NCBI RefSeq assembly: GCF_002197755.1
Contig: NZ_NHOT01000001.1
Coordinates: forward strand, 835,027-899,026
DNA from: Pedobacter sp. AJM
Lineage (GTDB): Bacteria; Bacteroidota; Bacteroidia; Sphingobacteriales; Sphingobacteriaceae
Reading direction: 5' to 3'
Length of the DNA: 64,000 bases
Part shown: positions 34,854 to 45,200 of the stretch, piece after piece
How positions within the stretch are numbered: position 1 is the stretch's first letter
How the letters are laid out: each line of letters starts with the position of its first letter
The notes under the pieces: model-generated
Databases searched by the model: none
The model's input: only the letters and a program-made list of their open reading frames with translations
What the model was told of the DNA's origin: nothing
Made by a program: the position numbers and the translations under genes

Positions 34854-36641
34854 ATGAAAGCTCAAAACAGTAATAAACTTTGGATTTGGATTGGAAGTAT
34901 TTTAGGCTTTTTAATTTTAGTCCTTTCATTTGGTGCCATGTTTCTAAGCGCAAGATGGAAACCCATGCTGAGCGAAAAAATTAGGGCGGGTGTTTATAAT
35001 GGCTCAGATCACCTTTACACCATTGATTTTAAAAGCATCAATCTTAACGTTATCACCGGAAGCCTGGCATTAAGAGACGTAACATTAAAGGCCAATCCAT
35101 CAGTTTATGATAGCTTAAAAAAGAAAAGCCTTGCTCCGGCACACGTTTTTGATATTAAACTCAAAAAACTGCAGATCACCAGGGCCAGTATATTAACGGC
35201 ATACTTTAAAAAACGTTTGGATATTAATGCCATTATACTTGATAAACCTTCTATTCATGTAACTTTTAACAAAGTGCCAAAGCCTGTTAAAGACAATAAA
35301 GAAGAAAAATCACTTTATGAGCAAATTTCCAAAATCTTTAAATCGGCAAGAGTTCATGCTATCAAAATCAATGATGCAGATTTCAGCTACATTAATAGCG
35401 ATGCACCAAAGAAAACCCGTAATGCCATTAAACACCTTGATATTAATGTTGAAGATTTTCTCTTAGATTCCCTTTCCAAAGATGATACTTCACGCTTTTA
35501 CTATACAAAAGATATCTCCTTTCAGATTGCAGGTTATAAATCAACCACAAAAGATAAGATGTATAACATGAGGGTGGATACCATTAAAGGCTCAACATCA
35601 TCGAAAAAGGTCTCCATTAAAGGTTTAAAACTTATTCCGCTATACGATGAACTGGCATTTTCACGAAAGTACAAAGTCCAGAAAGACCGTTATAACCTAA
35701 ATTTTAACGACATTGAATTTGAAGGAATGGATTTTGCCAGCTTCAATACGGATGAAAAAATTCACGCCAGGGCAGTTACCATTGGTCCGGCTCAGGTTGA
35801 GGTTTTTATGAGCCGTGAATCTCCCCCGCCTCCGGGGTTGGACAAAGGACAAAATTATCCGCACATAGCCCTTAAAAGACTAAATATGCCAGTTATCATT
35901 GACACCGTAAAACTTAAACAGGTTGATGTAAAGTATGGCGAGTATAACCCGGCCAGTAAGAAAACGGGCTCAGTCAGTTTTAAATCCATTAATGGCACCA
36001 TTGTAAATGTAACTAACGACAGTTTAAGACTGACCAAAAACAACCATGCCCTGGCTAATCTTAATACATTATTGATGGGTAATGGAAAAATGAATGTTAA
36101 GATAGATTTTAACCTTACCGATCAAAATGGCTCATTTGGTTACAGTGGAAACCTGAAGTCTTTTAATATGAAAGACCTGAATCCTTTATCAATAGCATTA
36201 GGACTGGTGGAAATAGAAAGCGGAAATATTCAACAACTGGATTTTAAAGCCAATGGGAATCTTCGTACCGCTTCAGGCACAATGAACATGCTTTACAGCG
36301 ATTTAAAGGTAAAGTTACTGTCTGATAATATTGATGGCGAAGGCACAAAACAAAAAGGTTTTTTATCCCTTTTGGCCAATAATATTTTAATTAAGGACGC
36401 TAATCCTGATAAAGGAGAAGCACCACGCAAGACGGTCATGGCCAGTACCAGACTTAATTCTGGTTCTTTCTTTAACCTGATGTGGAAAACTGTTTTCGTG
36501 GGCATAAAGGATATTGTTGGTGTGGGTATTGTGCCCGAAAAAAATCCTGTAAAACAGCAAAAAGCGATTGCCAAAAAAATCCGGAAGCAAAAAAGGGCAG
36601 ATAGACGGGAAGCTAGAAAAGCAAAACGAGAGAAAAATTAA
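34854..36641 (+). CDS. AsmA-like membrane-anchored protein, first of two paralogs
   Basis: A 595-residue protein with one N-terminal helix (LWIWIGSILGFLILVLSFGAMFL) and a long periplasmic beta-rich region beginning DHLYTIDFKSINLNVITGSLALRDVTL, which resembles the AsmA/DUF748 start. The C-terminus is strongly basic (KKIRKQKRADRREARKAKREKN). The next gene has the same layout and recurrent motifs such as LYTI, NITGSATL/VITGSLAL and the ADFSYIN-type segment, showing an in situ duplication. AsmA-like proteins are implicated in lipid transport across the envelope; that role here is inference. The gap of 240 bases before it is shared with the divergent phosphate operon. Confidence 0.65.
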   Translation: MKAQNSNKLWIWIGSILGFLILVLSFGAMFLSARWKPMLSEKIRAGVYNGSDHLYTIDFKSINLNVITGSLALRDVTLKANPSVYDSLKKKSLAPAHVFDIKLKKLQITRASILTAYFKKRLDINAIILDKPSIHVTFNKVPKPVKDNKEEKSLYEQISKIFKSARVHAIKINDADFSYINSDAPKKTRNAIKHLDINVEDFLLDSLSKDDTSRFYYTKDISFQIAGYKSTTKDKMYNMRVDTIKGSTSSKKVSIKGLKLIPLYDELAFSRKYKVQKDRYNLNFNDIEFEGMDFASFNTDEKIHARAVTIGPAQVEVFMSRESPPPPGLDKGQNYPHIALKRLNMPVIIDTVKLKQVDVKYGEYNPASKKTGSVSFKSINGTIVNVTNDSLRLTKNNHALANLNTLLMGNGKMNVKIDFNLTDQNGSFGYSGNLKSFNMKDLNPLSIALGLVEIESGNIQQLDFKANGNLRTASGTMNMLYSDLKVKLLSDNIDGEGTKQKGFLSLLANNILIKDANPDKGEAPRKTVMASTRLNSGSFFNLMWKTVFVGIKDIVGVGIVPEKNPVKQQKAIAKKIRKQKRADRREARKAKREKN

Positions 36642-36644
36642 AGG

Positions 36645-36712
36645 CTGGCATTTAAGAAATACGTTTATAAACGTATATTGCTGTTGAATCCAGTCCATTC
36701 GTTAAATGCCAG
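36645..36712 (+). promoter_or_regulatory. Nested inverted repeat covering the second AsmA-like start codon
   Basis: CTGGCATTTAA (36645-36655) is the exact complement of TTAAATGCCAG (36702-36712), which contains the ATG at 36706. Within it lies an 18-base perfect palindrome ATACGTTTATAAACGTAT (36659-36676). As mRNA it would hide the start codon unless a ribosome ending the upstream gene at 36641 opens the left arm. Confidence 0.6.
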
Positions 36713-38526
36713 AAACAAAGAGACATCGATATAAAATTATAAAATGGATTGCAGCGACAATAATTATCGCTTTTGGTCTTTTATCTGCCACTGCCTGGTT
36801 TTTGAATGTTAAATCTCGCCCCTTACTGACAGCGCAGATAAAAACACTTCTCTATAAATCAACAGATAGCTTATATACCATCAGCTTCTCCAATGTTTCT
36901 ACCAATATATTAACAGGAAGTGCAACGTTACAAAATGTTAAAATCACTGCTGATACCATTCGGTTTAAAGAGTTAATCCGTTTAAAAAGGGCACCTAATA
37001 ATCTTTACACCGTAACTTTAAAAAAACTGGTGGTAAAACACTTTCATCCGTTTACGCTTTACCGACAAAAAAAGCTTCAGATTGAAGAGGTGATTTTTGA
37101 CAAACCTGAGGTATTGATGATGAACAGACAGTTTGATTTTAATGAGAACAGACCCCCTCGTCCAATTAAATCGCCCTATTCATTTATTGCTAAAAACCTG
37201 GAAGAATTTCGCATCAATGCCATTCGCTTTCAGGATGCCAGCTTCAAATACATCAATAAAAATGTGAATCAATTAAATGTTTTTGCCATAGACGACCTCA
37301 ACATCACCCTATCAGATTTACTGGTTGATTCTACTTCTGCTGATGACCCAACAAGATTTTATTTACTGAAAGACGTCATCATTAACCTGAATGATTATCA
37401 ATATACCACGCCCAATAAACTGTACAATATTAAGCTAAATAAGCTTGATTTCCGGGCATCTACAGGAAAGCTAAGGGTCAATAAATTTGAACTGGAGCCA
37501 CGCTATGATGAAATGAAATTTGCTGAAGTTGCAGGGCATGCCACCGAAAGGTTTCACATCCAGATGAGTGACATATTAATGAACGGCATTGATTTACCTG
37601 TTTATATTAGTAAGCAGGAGTTGCGGGCAAAGGAAATGGGTATTGCTAATGGCTTTATTTCTGTTTTTAATAATGGCAGCACTAAAAAAGCAGAAGGCGA
37701 AATTAAAAAAGGCCGGTTTCCACATCAGCTCCTGCAGAAATTGGCTCCTCCTGTGTTAATCCAGAAAATTAAACTTAAAGATGTTAATATCAGTTATACC
37801 ATTTATAATGATGAAAGTAAGCAACGCGGCAGAATTTCTTTTGAACACACCTCTGGTATATTTAAAAATGTAACCAACTTACCTAAAATTAAGGCGATCA
37901 ACCCCAAAATGGAGGTTAGCCTGAACACCTATCTATTAGGACAGGCAAGTTTGGATTTGAACTTTAAATTTGATCTGAAGTCTCCTAAAGGATATTTCGA
38001 ATACAAGGGCATATTGCATAATTTTAATGCCCGAATATTGAATCAGATTACAAAACCTTTAGGCCTGGTGAGAATAAACAGGGGCATTGTAGATAAGTTA
38101 CAGTTTGATTTTAAAGCAGACAATACGGGCGCAAAGGGAAAGGTAGATTTTTATTATTATGATTTATCTGTTGCACTGATGCGCAATGATCCCGCTAAAG
38201 ACCATTTGGTAACCCGTGGGCTGATTTCTATTCTTGCCAATGCACTTATTATTAATTCAGAAAATCCAAACCGGCATAATCAGTTTATTTCATCTGATGT
38301 AAGTTATAAGAAACCGGATAGTTCGTCCTTTTTCAGCCTGATCTGGCGAAGTTTATATACAGGCATTAAAAACAGTATTGGGATTACAGAAGAAAAGCAA
38401 AATGAAATTAAGCAACACATTGCAAATTTTAAGGAAATGCGGGCAAACCATGAAATCAGAAAAAGAAACCGGCTAAAACGCAGGATGCAAAGAGAAAAGC
38501 AGCGCAAGCTGAATGAGCGTAGATAG
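36706..38526 (+). CDS. AsmA-like membrane-anchored protein, second paralog
   Basis: A 606-residue protein with N-terminal helix (IIKWIAATIIIAFGLLSATAWFL) and the same opening as its neighbour (DSLYTISFSNVSTNILTGSATLQNVKI). Shared later features include a pattern around SISILANALIINSENPN versus LSLLANNILIKDANPD, and SSSFFSLIWRSLYTGIKNSIGI versus GSFFNLMWKTVFVGIKDIVGV. The tail is basic (RKRNRLKRRMQREKQRKLNERR). Divergence is high, so the duplication is old. Probable inner-membrane protein with a periplasmic lipid-transfer-like body; function unproven. Confidence 0.65.
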   Translation: MPETKRHRYKIIKWIAATIIIAFGLLSATAWFLNVKSRPLLTAQIKTLLYKSTDSLYTISFSNVSTNILTGSATLQNVKITADTIRFKELIRLKRAPNNLYTVTLKKLVVKHFHPFTLYRQKKLQIEEVIFDKPEVLMMNRQFDFNENRPPRPIKSPYSFIAKNLEEFRINAIRFQDASFKYINKNVNQLNVFAIDDLNITLSDLLVDSTSADDPTRFYLLKDVIINLNDYQYTTPNKLYNIKLNKLDFRASTGKLRVNKFELEPRYDEMKFAEVAGHATERFHIQMSDILMNGIDLPVYISKQELRAKEMGIANGFISVFNNGSTKKAEGEIKKGRFPHQLLQKLAPPVLIQKIKLKDVNISYTIYNDESKQRGRISFEHTSGIFKNVTNLPKIKAINPKMEVSLNTYLLGQASLDLNFKFDLKSPKGYFEYKGILHNFNARILNQITKPLGLVRINRGIVDKLQFDFKADNTGAKGKVDFYYYDLSVALMRNDPAKDHLVTRGLISILANALIINSENPNRHNQFISSDVSYKKPDSSSFFSLIWRSLYTGIKNSIGITEEKQNEIKQHIANFKEMRANHEIRKRNRLKRRMQREKQRKLNERR

Positions 38527-38581
38527 CTTAAAATTCTGTAACCTTTTATTATATTTAAAATCTAATCTAAAAACGATAATC

Positions 38582-39136
38582 ATGATCCTTGTAATTATTC
38601 TCTTGGTGCTCTTACTTTTTGGGTTTTTCTTTTACAACAACATTATTGGAAAGAAAAACCAGGTAACTAATGCTTTTTCTGCAATTGATGTGATGCTGAA
38701 AAAACGTTTCGATTTGATCCCAAATCTGGTTGAAATAGTAAAACAATATACTTCCTACGAGCAGGATACTTTAAGCAAGATTGTTGAATTAAGATCAAAG
38801 GCCACTTCTGGCAGTATTTCCGGTGCTGAAAAAGCCTCCATTGATGCTGAATTAAGCAGCAGCATGAAAGGCTTAATGGTTAATGTAGAAAATTATCCTG
38901 ATTTAAAAGCGAATACAAATTTTATTAAGCTTCAAAGTACATGGACAGAAAGTGAAGAACAGATTGCCGCAGCCAGAAGGACATATAATGCTGCTGTTAC
39001 TGATTATAACAATTCAATTATGATGTTTCCTGGAAATTTATTTGCGGGCTTGTTTAACTTCTATCCGGTTACCGTATTGACCACTACTGAAGAGGAGCGA
39101 AAAAACATCAGCGCCAAAGAACTTTTTAATCGTTAA
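38582..39136 (+). CDS. LemA family membrane protein
   Basis: A 184-residue protein with an N-terminal helix (ILVIILLVLLLFGFFFYNNII) followed by the LemA signature GKKNQVTNAFSAIDVMLKKRFDLIPNLVEIVKQYTSYEQDTL and the end FPGNLFAGLFNFYPVTVL. An in-frame ATG exists at 38513 inside the preceding gene's end, but the ATG at 38582 puts the helix at residue 2 as in other LemA proteins. The stop overlaps the next start at 39136. Its role is unsettled. Confidence 0.9.
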   Translation: MILVIILLVLLLFGFFFYNNIIGKKNQVTNAFSAIDVMLKKRFDLIPNLVEIVKQYTSYEQDTLSKIVELRSKATSGSISGAEKASIDAELSSSMKGLMVNVENYPDLKANTNFIKLQSTWTESEEQIAAARRTYNAAVTDYNNSIMMFPGNLFAGLFNFYPVTVLTTTEEERKNISAKELFNR

Positions 39137-40092
39137 TGCAAAATTATTTAAATGATAATGTGGCTTTGCAAAACACCATTGCCACGATGGAAGTTGAGCG
39201 AAAGAAGGTTGCCGCCGAGCAAACCAAAGGCCTTACTTTTATTGGAATAGGGGTTGGGGTTGCCATTATTGGCCTTTTATTTGGATTGCTTTTCTGGGCC
39301 GTGCTTGCAGGCCTGATTCCGGTGCTATATGGCTGCATTATTTTATATCAGATTAATGATGCCCTGAAGGCTTACCAGCAAGCTTATAAGCAAAATATCA
39401 TTGGTGAAGCACTAAAATTTTTAGATCCAAGTTTAACCATAAACCCAAAAGAAGGCATTTCATCTGACGAATTCAGCTATTCGCAGCTTTTTAATAAATC
39501 CGTTGACCGGTATAAAACAGAAGATCTGGTCAGTGGAAAAGCAGATAAAACAAGTTTTTACTTTGCAGAAGTTCATGCAGAGTATAAAACAGAAAGGCAA
39601 ACTGATAAAGGAACCGAAACCAGCTGGAGTAATATTTTTAAGGGTATTATATTTGTAGCTGACTTTAATAAACACTTAAGCAGCATAACTATCGTGAGGC
39701 CTAAAGACCTTGGCAATACAATCAGCTCCTGGTTTTCCAAAAATGTTTTTTCTTTTAGCGATCGGGATGTGATACAGTTGGAAAATCCTGATTATAGTCG
39801 TGCCTTTATTACTTATGGAAGTAATCAGGTCGAATCCCGATACATTTTAACTCCTTCTTTAATGGAGCGAATATTGTACCTGAATGCCAATTCAGAAGCA
39901 ACGATTTCCTTATCCTTTATAGCATCAAGAATGTATATCGCTTTCCCTTTGGATAGAAATTGCTTTGAAGCCCCCATTTTTAAATCCTTGCTCAATCCTG
40001 CTTCGCTTAATACAGATATCAACACCATTCGTTTTATGTATGATATTGTGAAAGAACTTGATTTAAATACCAGAATTTGGGGAAAGGAATAA
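39136..40092 (+). CDS. DUF3137 membrane protein, LemA partner
   Basis: A 318-residue protein with two close helices near residues 32-70 (LTFIGIGVGVAIIGLLFGLLFWAVLAGLIPVLYGCIILY). A soluble domain follows, with HAEYKTERQTDKGTETSWSNIFKGIIFVADFNKH, the DUF3137 core. The family commonly follows lemA in Bacteroidota; joint function unknown. Its stop (40090-40092) abuts the stop of the convergent receiver gene with no spacer. Confidence 0.85.
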   Translation: MQNYLNDNVALQNTIATMEVERKKVAAEQTKGLTFIGIGVGVAIIGLLFGLLFWAVLAGLIPVLYGCIILYQINDALKAYQQAYKQNIIGEALKFLDPSLTINPKEGISSDEFSYSQLFNKSVDRYKTEDLVSGKADKTSFYFAEVHAEYKTERQTDKGTETSWSNIFKGIIFVADFNKHLSSITIVRPKDLGNTISSWFSKNVFSFSDRDVIQLENPDYSRAFITYGSNQVESRYILTPSLMERILYLNANSEATISLSFIASRMYIAFPLDRNCFEAPIFKSLLNPASLNTDINTIRFMYDIVKELDLNTRIWGKE

Positions 40093-40458
40093 TTAGCTTA
40101 AATGCTTTTTAACAATATCTTCCAGGGCTGCAATATCAAAGGGTTTTGACAAGTAGCTATCTGCTCCGGCCTCATCCGCAAGTGAAGAAATATCATTATT
40201 GGCAGAGAAATAAATTACAGGAATATGTTTTAAATCAGGATTGCTTTTAATTGCCCTTGTTGCCTGTATACCACCTAAATCTGGTAACCAGTTATCCATA
40301 AAAATAAGATCTGGCATAAAAGCCGATACTTGTTTCTCTATGTCATTAGCACTTTCAGATGTTTTGATTTCATATCCTGCATCCTCCAAAATGAATGTAC
40401 AAAGATCTAGTATATCCCTATTATCATCAAAAACAAATACTTTTTTTGTATCAGCCAT
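40093..40458 (-). CDS. Single-domain response regulator (CheY-like)
   Basis: A 121-residue receiver. VFVFDDNRD has the acidic pair, LIFMDNWLPDLGG the phospho-Asp, YFSAN the Thr/Ser position and LSKPFD the Lys. No output domain, so it passes phosphate or binds a partner. It is the last gene of the leftward six-gene signalling operon, 29 bases after cheB. Confidence 0.9.
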   Translation of the reverse strand: MADTKKVFVFDDNRDILDLCTFILEDAGYEIKTSESANDIEKQVSAFMPDLIFMDNWLPDLGGIQATRAIKSNPDLKHIPVIYFSANNDISSLADEAGADSYLSKPFDIAALEDIVKKHLS

Positions 40459-40487
40459 AAATCTTTTTCGTGATGCAAATTTAACTA

Positions 40488-41075
40488 CTATTTATGAATT
40501 AATCCATTTATATAGCCTGCCATTTTAAAGCTATCTAAAATTAAGTGTGGATTTACTTCATTTACAGCCTGCTGCGGCATATAGCCCATACTCGCTGTTT
40601 CAGGATTTTGTATCAGCACCAAGCCTCCATACTTGTTTACTACTTTTAGTCCTTCAACCCCGTCTGCATTGGATCCTGACAATAAGATACAAGTCAATTG
40701 ATTTTTAAAAACCTCTGCTGCAGACTGAAACGTCACATCGATTGACGGACGGGAATAGTTTACTTTTTCTGAATAATCTAATGAGATGGTATGATCTTGC
40801 TCGATCAGCAAATGATAATCAGCGGGTGCGATATAAACACAGCCAGGTAATAATTTTTCCTTTTCTTCGGCTTCTCTTACCGTTAAGCTCGTTCGGTTTT
40901 TTAATAATTCTGTGAGGAGTGAATCATTACCAGCCTTACGATGGGTAACTAAAATAATCGGAAAGTTAATGTTCACGCTTAGGCTGGGGAAAATTTCCAG
41001 CAGCACATCCAAACTCCCAGCAGAGCCTCCGATAACCAAAGCGCTACATTTGCCTTGAGTTAAAGTTTCCGCCAT
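40488..41075 (-). CDS. CheB-type protein-glutamate methylesterase, catalytic domain only
   Basis: A 195-residue methylesterase domain that removes methyl esters from (or deamidates) glutamates. The catalytic triad is visible: Ser18 in VIGGSAGS, His in VTHRKAGND, Asp in GSNADGVEGL. The regulatory receiver domain of full CheB is absent, so activity is not set by its own phosphorylation. It overlaps the CheR gene by 16 bases. No chemoreceptor gene is in the window. Confidence 0.9.
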   Translation of the reverse strand: MAETLTQGKCSALVIGGSAGSLDVLLEIFPSLSVNINFPIILVTHRKAGNDSLLTELLKNRTSLTVREAEEKEKLLPGCVYIAPADYHLLIEQDHTISLDYSEKVNYSRPSIDVTFQSAAEVFKNQLTCILLSGSNADGVEGLKVVNKYGGLVLIQNPETASMGYMPQQAVNEVNPHLILDSFKMAGYINGLIHK

Positions 41076-41878
41076 ATTTTTTCGTTTTTTATGCGCTTAT
41101 AGTCTTTTGCATTTGACCAAAAATCAAGACTTTCCTTACTACCTAAGGCCAGAAAACCTAATTTTTCAAGACTGTTATCAAACAAATGAAAAACCTTGTG
41201 TTGTAAATCTTTATCAAAATAGATTAATACATTTCTGCATAAAATGAGCTGAAACTCGTTAAACGAGTGGTCAGAAACCAGATTATGTGTAGAAAAAATC
41301 ATTTTGCTGCTTAAAGACTCATCAAATTTAACAAGTGAATAATTTGCAGCGTAGTAAGATGAAAAATCTTTTATTCCGCCAGATTGAACATAGTTTTCAG
41401 AGTACCCCTTCAGGTAATTTAAAGGAAACATTCCATTTTTTGCCTTCTCTAAAACCGATGGATTAATATCAGTGGCATAAATCAGCGATTTATTAAGCAG
41501 ATTAAGTTCTCTTAATAAAATCGCTAAAGAATAAGCTTCTTCTCCGGTTGAACAGCCAGCTACCCAAATCCGGATAAAGGGATAAGTACCTAACACCGGT
41601 AATACATCATTTCTAAGCGATTTATAGAAAGTAGGATCACGAAACATTTCGGTAACATTCACCGTAATTTCCTCTAAAAATCTTTTAAAATACTGTTTAT
41701 CTGTTTTAACAGCATACCTGAATTCTGCAAAGCTGACAAAGCTATCCAGCGAATATAACCGGGTAATCCTCCTTTTGATTGATGCATGAGAATACTCCAG
41801 GAAATCATAACCATGAGCTTCCAGCACGTCATTCAGCAGCAATTCTACCTGTTCATTATCTATCGCGTCAATTATCAC
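41060..41878 (-). CDS. CheR-type protein-glutamate O-methyltransferase
   Basis: A 272-residue SAM-dependent methyltransferase. The N-terminal helical domain (KRRITRLYSLDSFVSFAEFRYAVK) is followed by the CheR SAM site WVAGCSTGEEAYSLAILL and ILCRNVLIYFDKDLQ. It starts with GTG at 41878, one base after the preceding receiver's stop, and overlaps cheB. The substrate is unknown in the absence of a chemoreceptor; the adjacent hybrid kinase is the closest candidate. Confidence 0.9.
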   Translation of the reverse strand: MIIDAIDNEQVELLLNDVLEAHGYDFLEYSHASIKRRITRLYSLDSFVSFAEFRYAVKTDKQYFKRFLEEITVNVTEMFRDPTFYKSLRNDVLPVLGTYPFIRIWVAGCSTGEEAYSLAILLRELNLLNKSLIYATDINPSVLEKAKNGMFPLNYLKGYSENYVQSGGIKDFSSYYAANYSLVKFDESLSSKMIFSTHNLVSDHSFNEFQLILCRNVLIYFDKDLQHKVFHLFDNSLEKLGFLALGSKESLDFWSNAKDYKRIKNEKIWRKL

Positions 41879-41879
41879 C

Positions 41880-42251
41880 TTATTTTGTAACTTCTTCTAT
41901 CTGTACAACCAATTCGTCAACATTAATGGGCTTTGAAACATAACCCGCGGCACCGGCACTGAGGCAGCGTTCCTTATCTCCAACCATGGCTTGCGCCGTA
42001 ACGGCCAACACCGGAATATTCTGCATTTTTGGCGATTTTTTCATTGCCGCCATGGCCTGATAGCCATCCATATCCGGCATCATCATATCCATTAACACAA
42101 CGGAAATATTTTCTCTTTCTTCTATGATGGAAAAACCATCACGCGCACTGATTGCCGACAAACATTCGTAACCTTTGGCCTTTAAAACAGCTTTTAAAGC
42201 AAAAATGTTTCGGTTGTCATCATCAATAATCAGAATTATTTTTTGAGGCAT
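41880..42251 (-). CDS. Single-domain response regulator
   Basis: A 123-residue receiver: IILIIDDDNRN (acidic pocket), SVVLMDMMMPDMDGY (phospho-Asp), LAVTAQ (Thr) and VSKPIN (Lys). It closely resembles the third receiver of the neighbouring hybrid kinase, including the CLSAGAAGYVSKP versus CIAAGASDYISKP segment, suggesting duplication of that domain. It may compete for or relay its phosphate. Confidence 0.9.
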   Translation of the reverse strand: MPQKIILIIDDDNRNIFALKAVLKAKGYECLSAISARDGFSIIEERENISVVLMDMMMPDMDGYQAMAAMKKSPKMQNIPVLAVTAQAMVGDKERCLSAGAAGYVSKPINVDELVVQIEEVTK

Positions 42252-42268
42252 ATGAGGTAAAAACGTAC

Positions 42269-45200
42269 TTAAGATTTATAATGATTTTCGTATAACCATA
42301 CGCGTAAAAGTGATACCAACTGATCCATATCCACTGGTTTGCTGATATAATCTGAAGCGCCGGCAGCAATACATTTTTCCCGGTCGCCCATCATGGCTTT
42401 TGCGGTAACGGCTAAAATAGGCAAATTTCTATATTTCAGGTTCTGCCTGATGGCCGTAGTGGTTTCATAACCATCCAGCTCAGGCATCATCATATCCATT
42501 AAAACCACATCAATATCAGAATTTTCATCCAATAATTTCAGTGCCTCCTTGCCATCTATGGCTGCCAAAACTTTCATTTGATGCTGCTCTAAAATTTTTG
42601 TCAGAGAGAAAATATTTCTAACATCATCATCGGCCACGAGAACTGTTTTCCCTTTTAATACATCCTGTAATTCAGAAAATTTTTGAGGCAGTTTCGTTTT
42701 TTCCTTATTTTTTTCTTCTATCAAATGAAGGAATAAGCCGGCTTCATCCAGTATTCGCTGGTAAGAATGAGCAGTTTTCACCACGATTGAATCTGCATAT
42801 TGTTTAATCCGGTTTTCTTCACCTTTGGATAAATTTTTTCCAGTAAAGATGATAATCGGAAGGTTTTCCAGTCCTGGTGTTTTCTTTACTACTTCAAGTG
42901 TTTCATAAGCATGTTTATCCGGAATACCCATATCCAGGATAACACAGTTTACCTCCGGCTTGTGCAAGGCTGAAACGCTGTCACCTACTTCGTTAACAAT
43001 CTCGGTTTGGATATTGAAATTGCTTAAGAAATAACTCAATGCTTTGGCATGCTGCTTATTCTCTTCAACAATTAACACTTTTTTGGGGTGACGGCTTAAG
43101 GCATGCTCCAGTTTAGAGAAGATTTCCTGCATATGCTCAAACGCAAAAGGCTTATTGATAAAATCTACCGCACCTTTAAGTAAACTTTCTTTTTTTACCT
43201 GTAGGGATGACATGATATGAACAGGAATCGGGCGCGTATCAGGGTCAGATTTTAATTCTTCCATCACCTGCCAGCCATCTTTTACAGGCAACTGGATATC
43301 CAGCAATATGGCTATTGGTTTATAGGCCTTAGCCATCTCGATGCCCACATCGCCGCGAACGGCAACCAGCCCTTTGTAATTTCGTTTCCGGGTAAAATCC
43401 AGCAGCATTTTTGCAAAGGGCGTATCATCTTCTACAATTAAAATTACTTTATCACCAGGTTCAATGCTGTTGCGATCATCTTCTATTTCCTGCGGAATAG
43501 CATTCACGGTTAAATAATTTACCTTTGCAACAGGCACATCTATTGAAGGTACACTAGGCACATTCATTAATGGAACTGCACCTTCCATACCCTTGTTTTT
43601 GTCAATAGGTAGGGTTAGGGTAAAAACACTGCCCTCGCTTTCCTTACTTTTTAAATCAATGAAACCACCTAAAAGCTTGGCCAGTTCTCTACTGATAGAC
43701 AAGCCTAAACCTGTTCCGCCAAATTTGCGGCGCGTAGATCCATCAGCTTGTTGGAAAGCTTCAAACACCATGGCCTGCTTATCGGCTGGAATGCCTACGC
43801 CAGTATCGGCTACTTCAAAAATGAGGGCATTTAATTTTTCATTCTTCGTAATGTTAAATTTGACAGCACCGTTAGATGTAAATTTAATGGCGTTTGAGAG
43901 TAAATTTTTGATAATCTGCTCCAGGCGCATTTTATCCGTATGAAAATATTCAGGAACATCTTCCGCATGATCAATCACCAGCTCCAGTGATTTTTCTTTC
44001 GCTAAAGGATTAAACAATGCACGCATGTTAGCCGCAATATCGCTCACTTTAACATTGGATTGGTCGAGTTCCATTTTACCCGCTTCAATTTTAGAAAGAT
44101 CCAGAATTTCATCGATCAAACTCAGCAAGCCCTGGCCGGAACTCTGGATTACTTCTGCATATTCCTGGTGTTCCTTATCCATCTCTTCATTTTCTGCCAT
44201 TAACCTTGACAATAACAAAATGGAATTTAAGGGCGTACGCAACTCGTGCGACATGTTGGCCAGGAATTCTGATTTATACCGGGTACTCAATTCAAGTGCC
44301 TCTGCCTTTTGCTGAATTTCAGCATTTCTGATCTCAATCAGCTCGTTTTTCTCTTCTAACAAACTGCTTCTTTCTTCAAGTTCCTGATTGCTTTGTAATA
44401 ATTCTTCCTGCTGTACGCGTAACTCCTCTTCTGAGGCCTGTAGTTTTTGCGCCTGCGCTTCAAGTTCGGCATTCATCCCTTCCAGCTCGTTATGTTGCAC
44501 CTGAAGTTCTTCAGACTGGGCCTGTGTTTCTTCCAGGAATTGCTGTAGTTTTTGCCTGTTCTGTGCACCTAAAAGTGCGGATCCAACATCAGACAGGATG
44601 AGGTTTAAAAAGTGCAACTGAAGATCTGAAAGCGGTTTAACCGCCCCAATCTCAAGGCCACCTATAGATATTCCATTTCTGATAATTGGCAATACAATCA
44701 GTTGTGCGGGTTTGATGTTTCCGGTTGCATATGTAATGGTCAGTTCATTATCAGGAACATCATCAATAATAATGTTTTTACCAGATTTTACAGCCTGACC
44801 AATTAATCCTTGTCCCAATTCAATAACCGGCAAAAGATTTTGTCCTTCTAAAGCATATTTACCTTTTAAATGCAGGTATCCATCATCTTTAAACAAATAA
44901 ACTGCTCCTATCTGGCTTTTAGTATAGGTTACTAAAAATTCGATAATGTCATCTGCCAGGTGAAAAACATCTTTCTCACCAACCATTCTTACATTCAGGT
45001 TGGCAACTCCGGTTTGCAGCCATTCATTTTCTGCCAGCGTATCAAAAGATTTCTTTAACGATAAAGACATCGCATTTAAAGAACCTGAAAGCTCGCCGAT
45101 ATCATCACGTGATTTTGTATCGAGTAAAACGCCGTAGTTGCCACTTGAAATTTGATGCGCAATTTCCTTAATGGCAATAATGCGTTTCTCCATTTCACTT

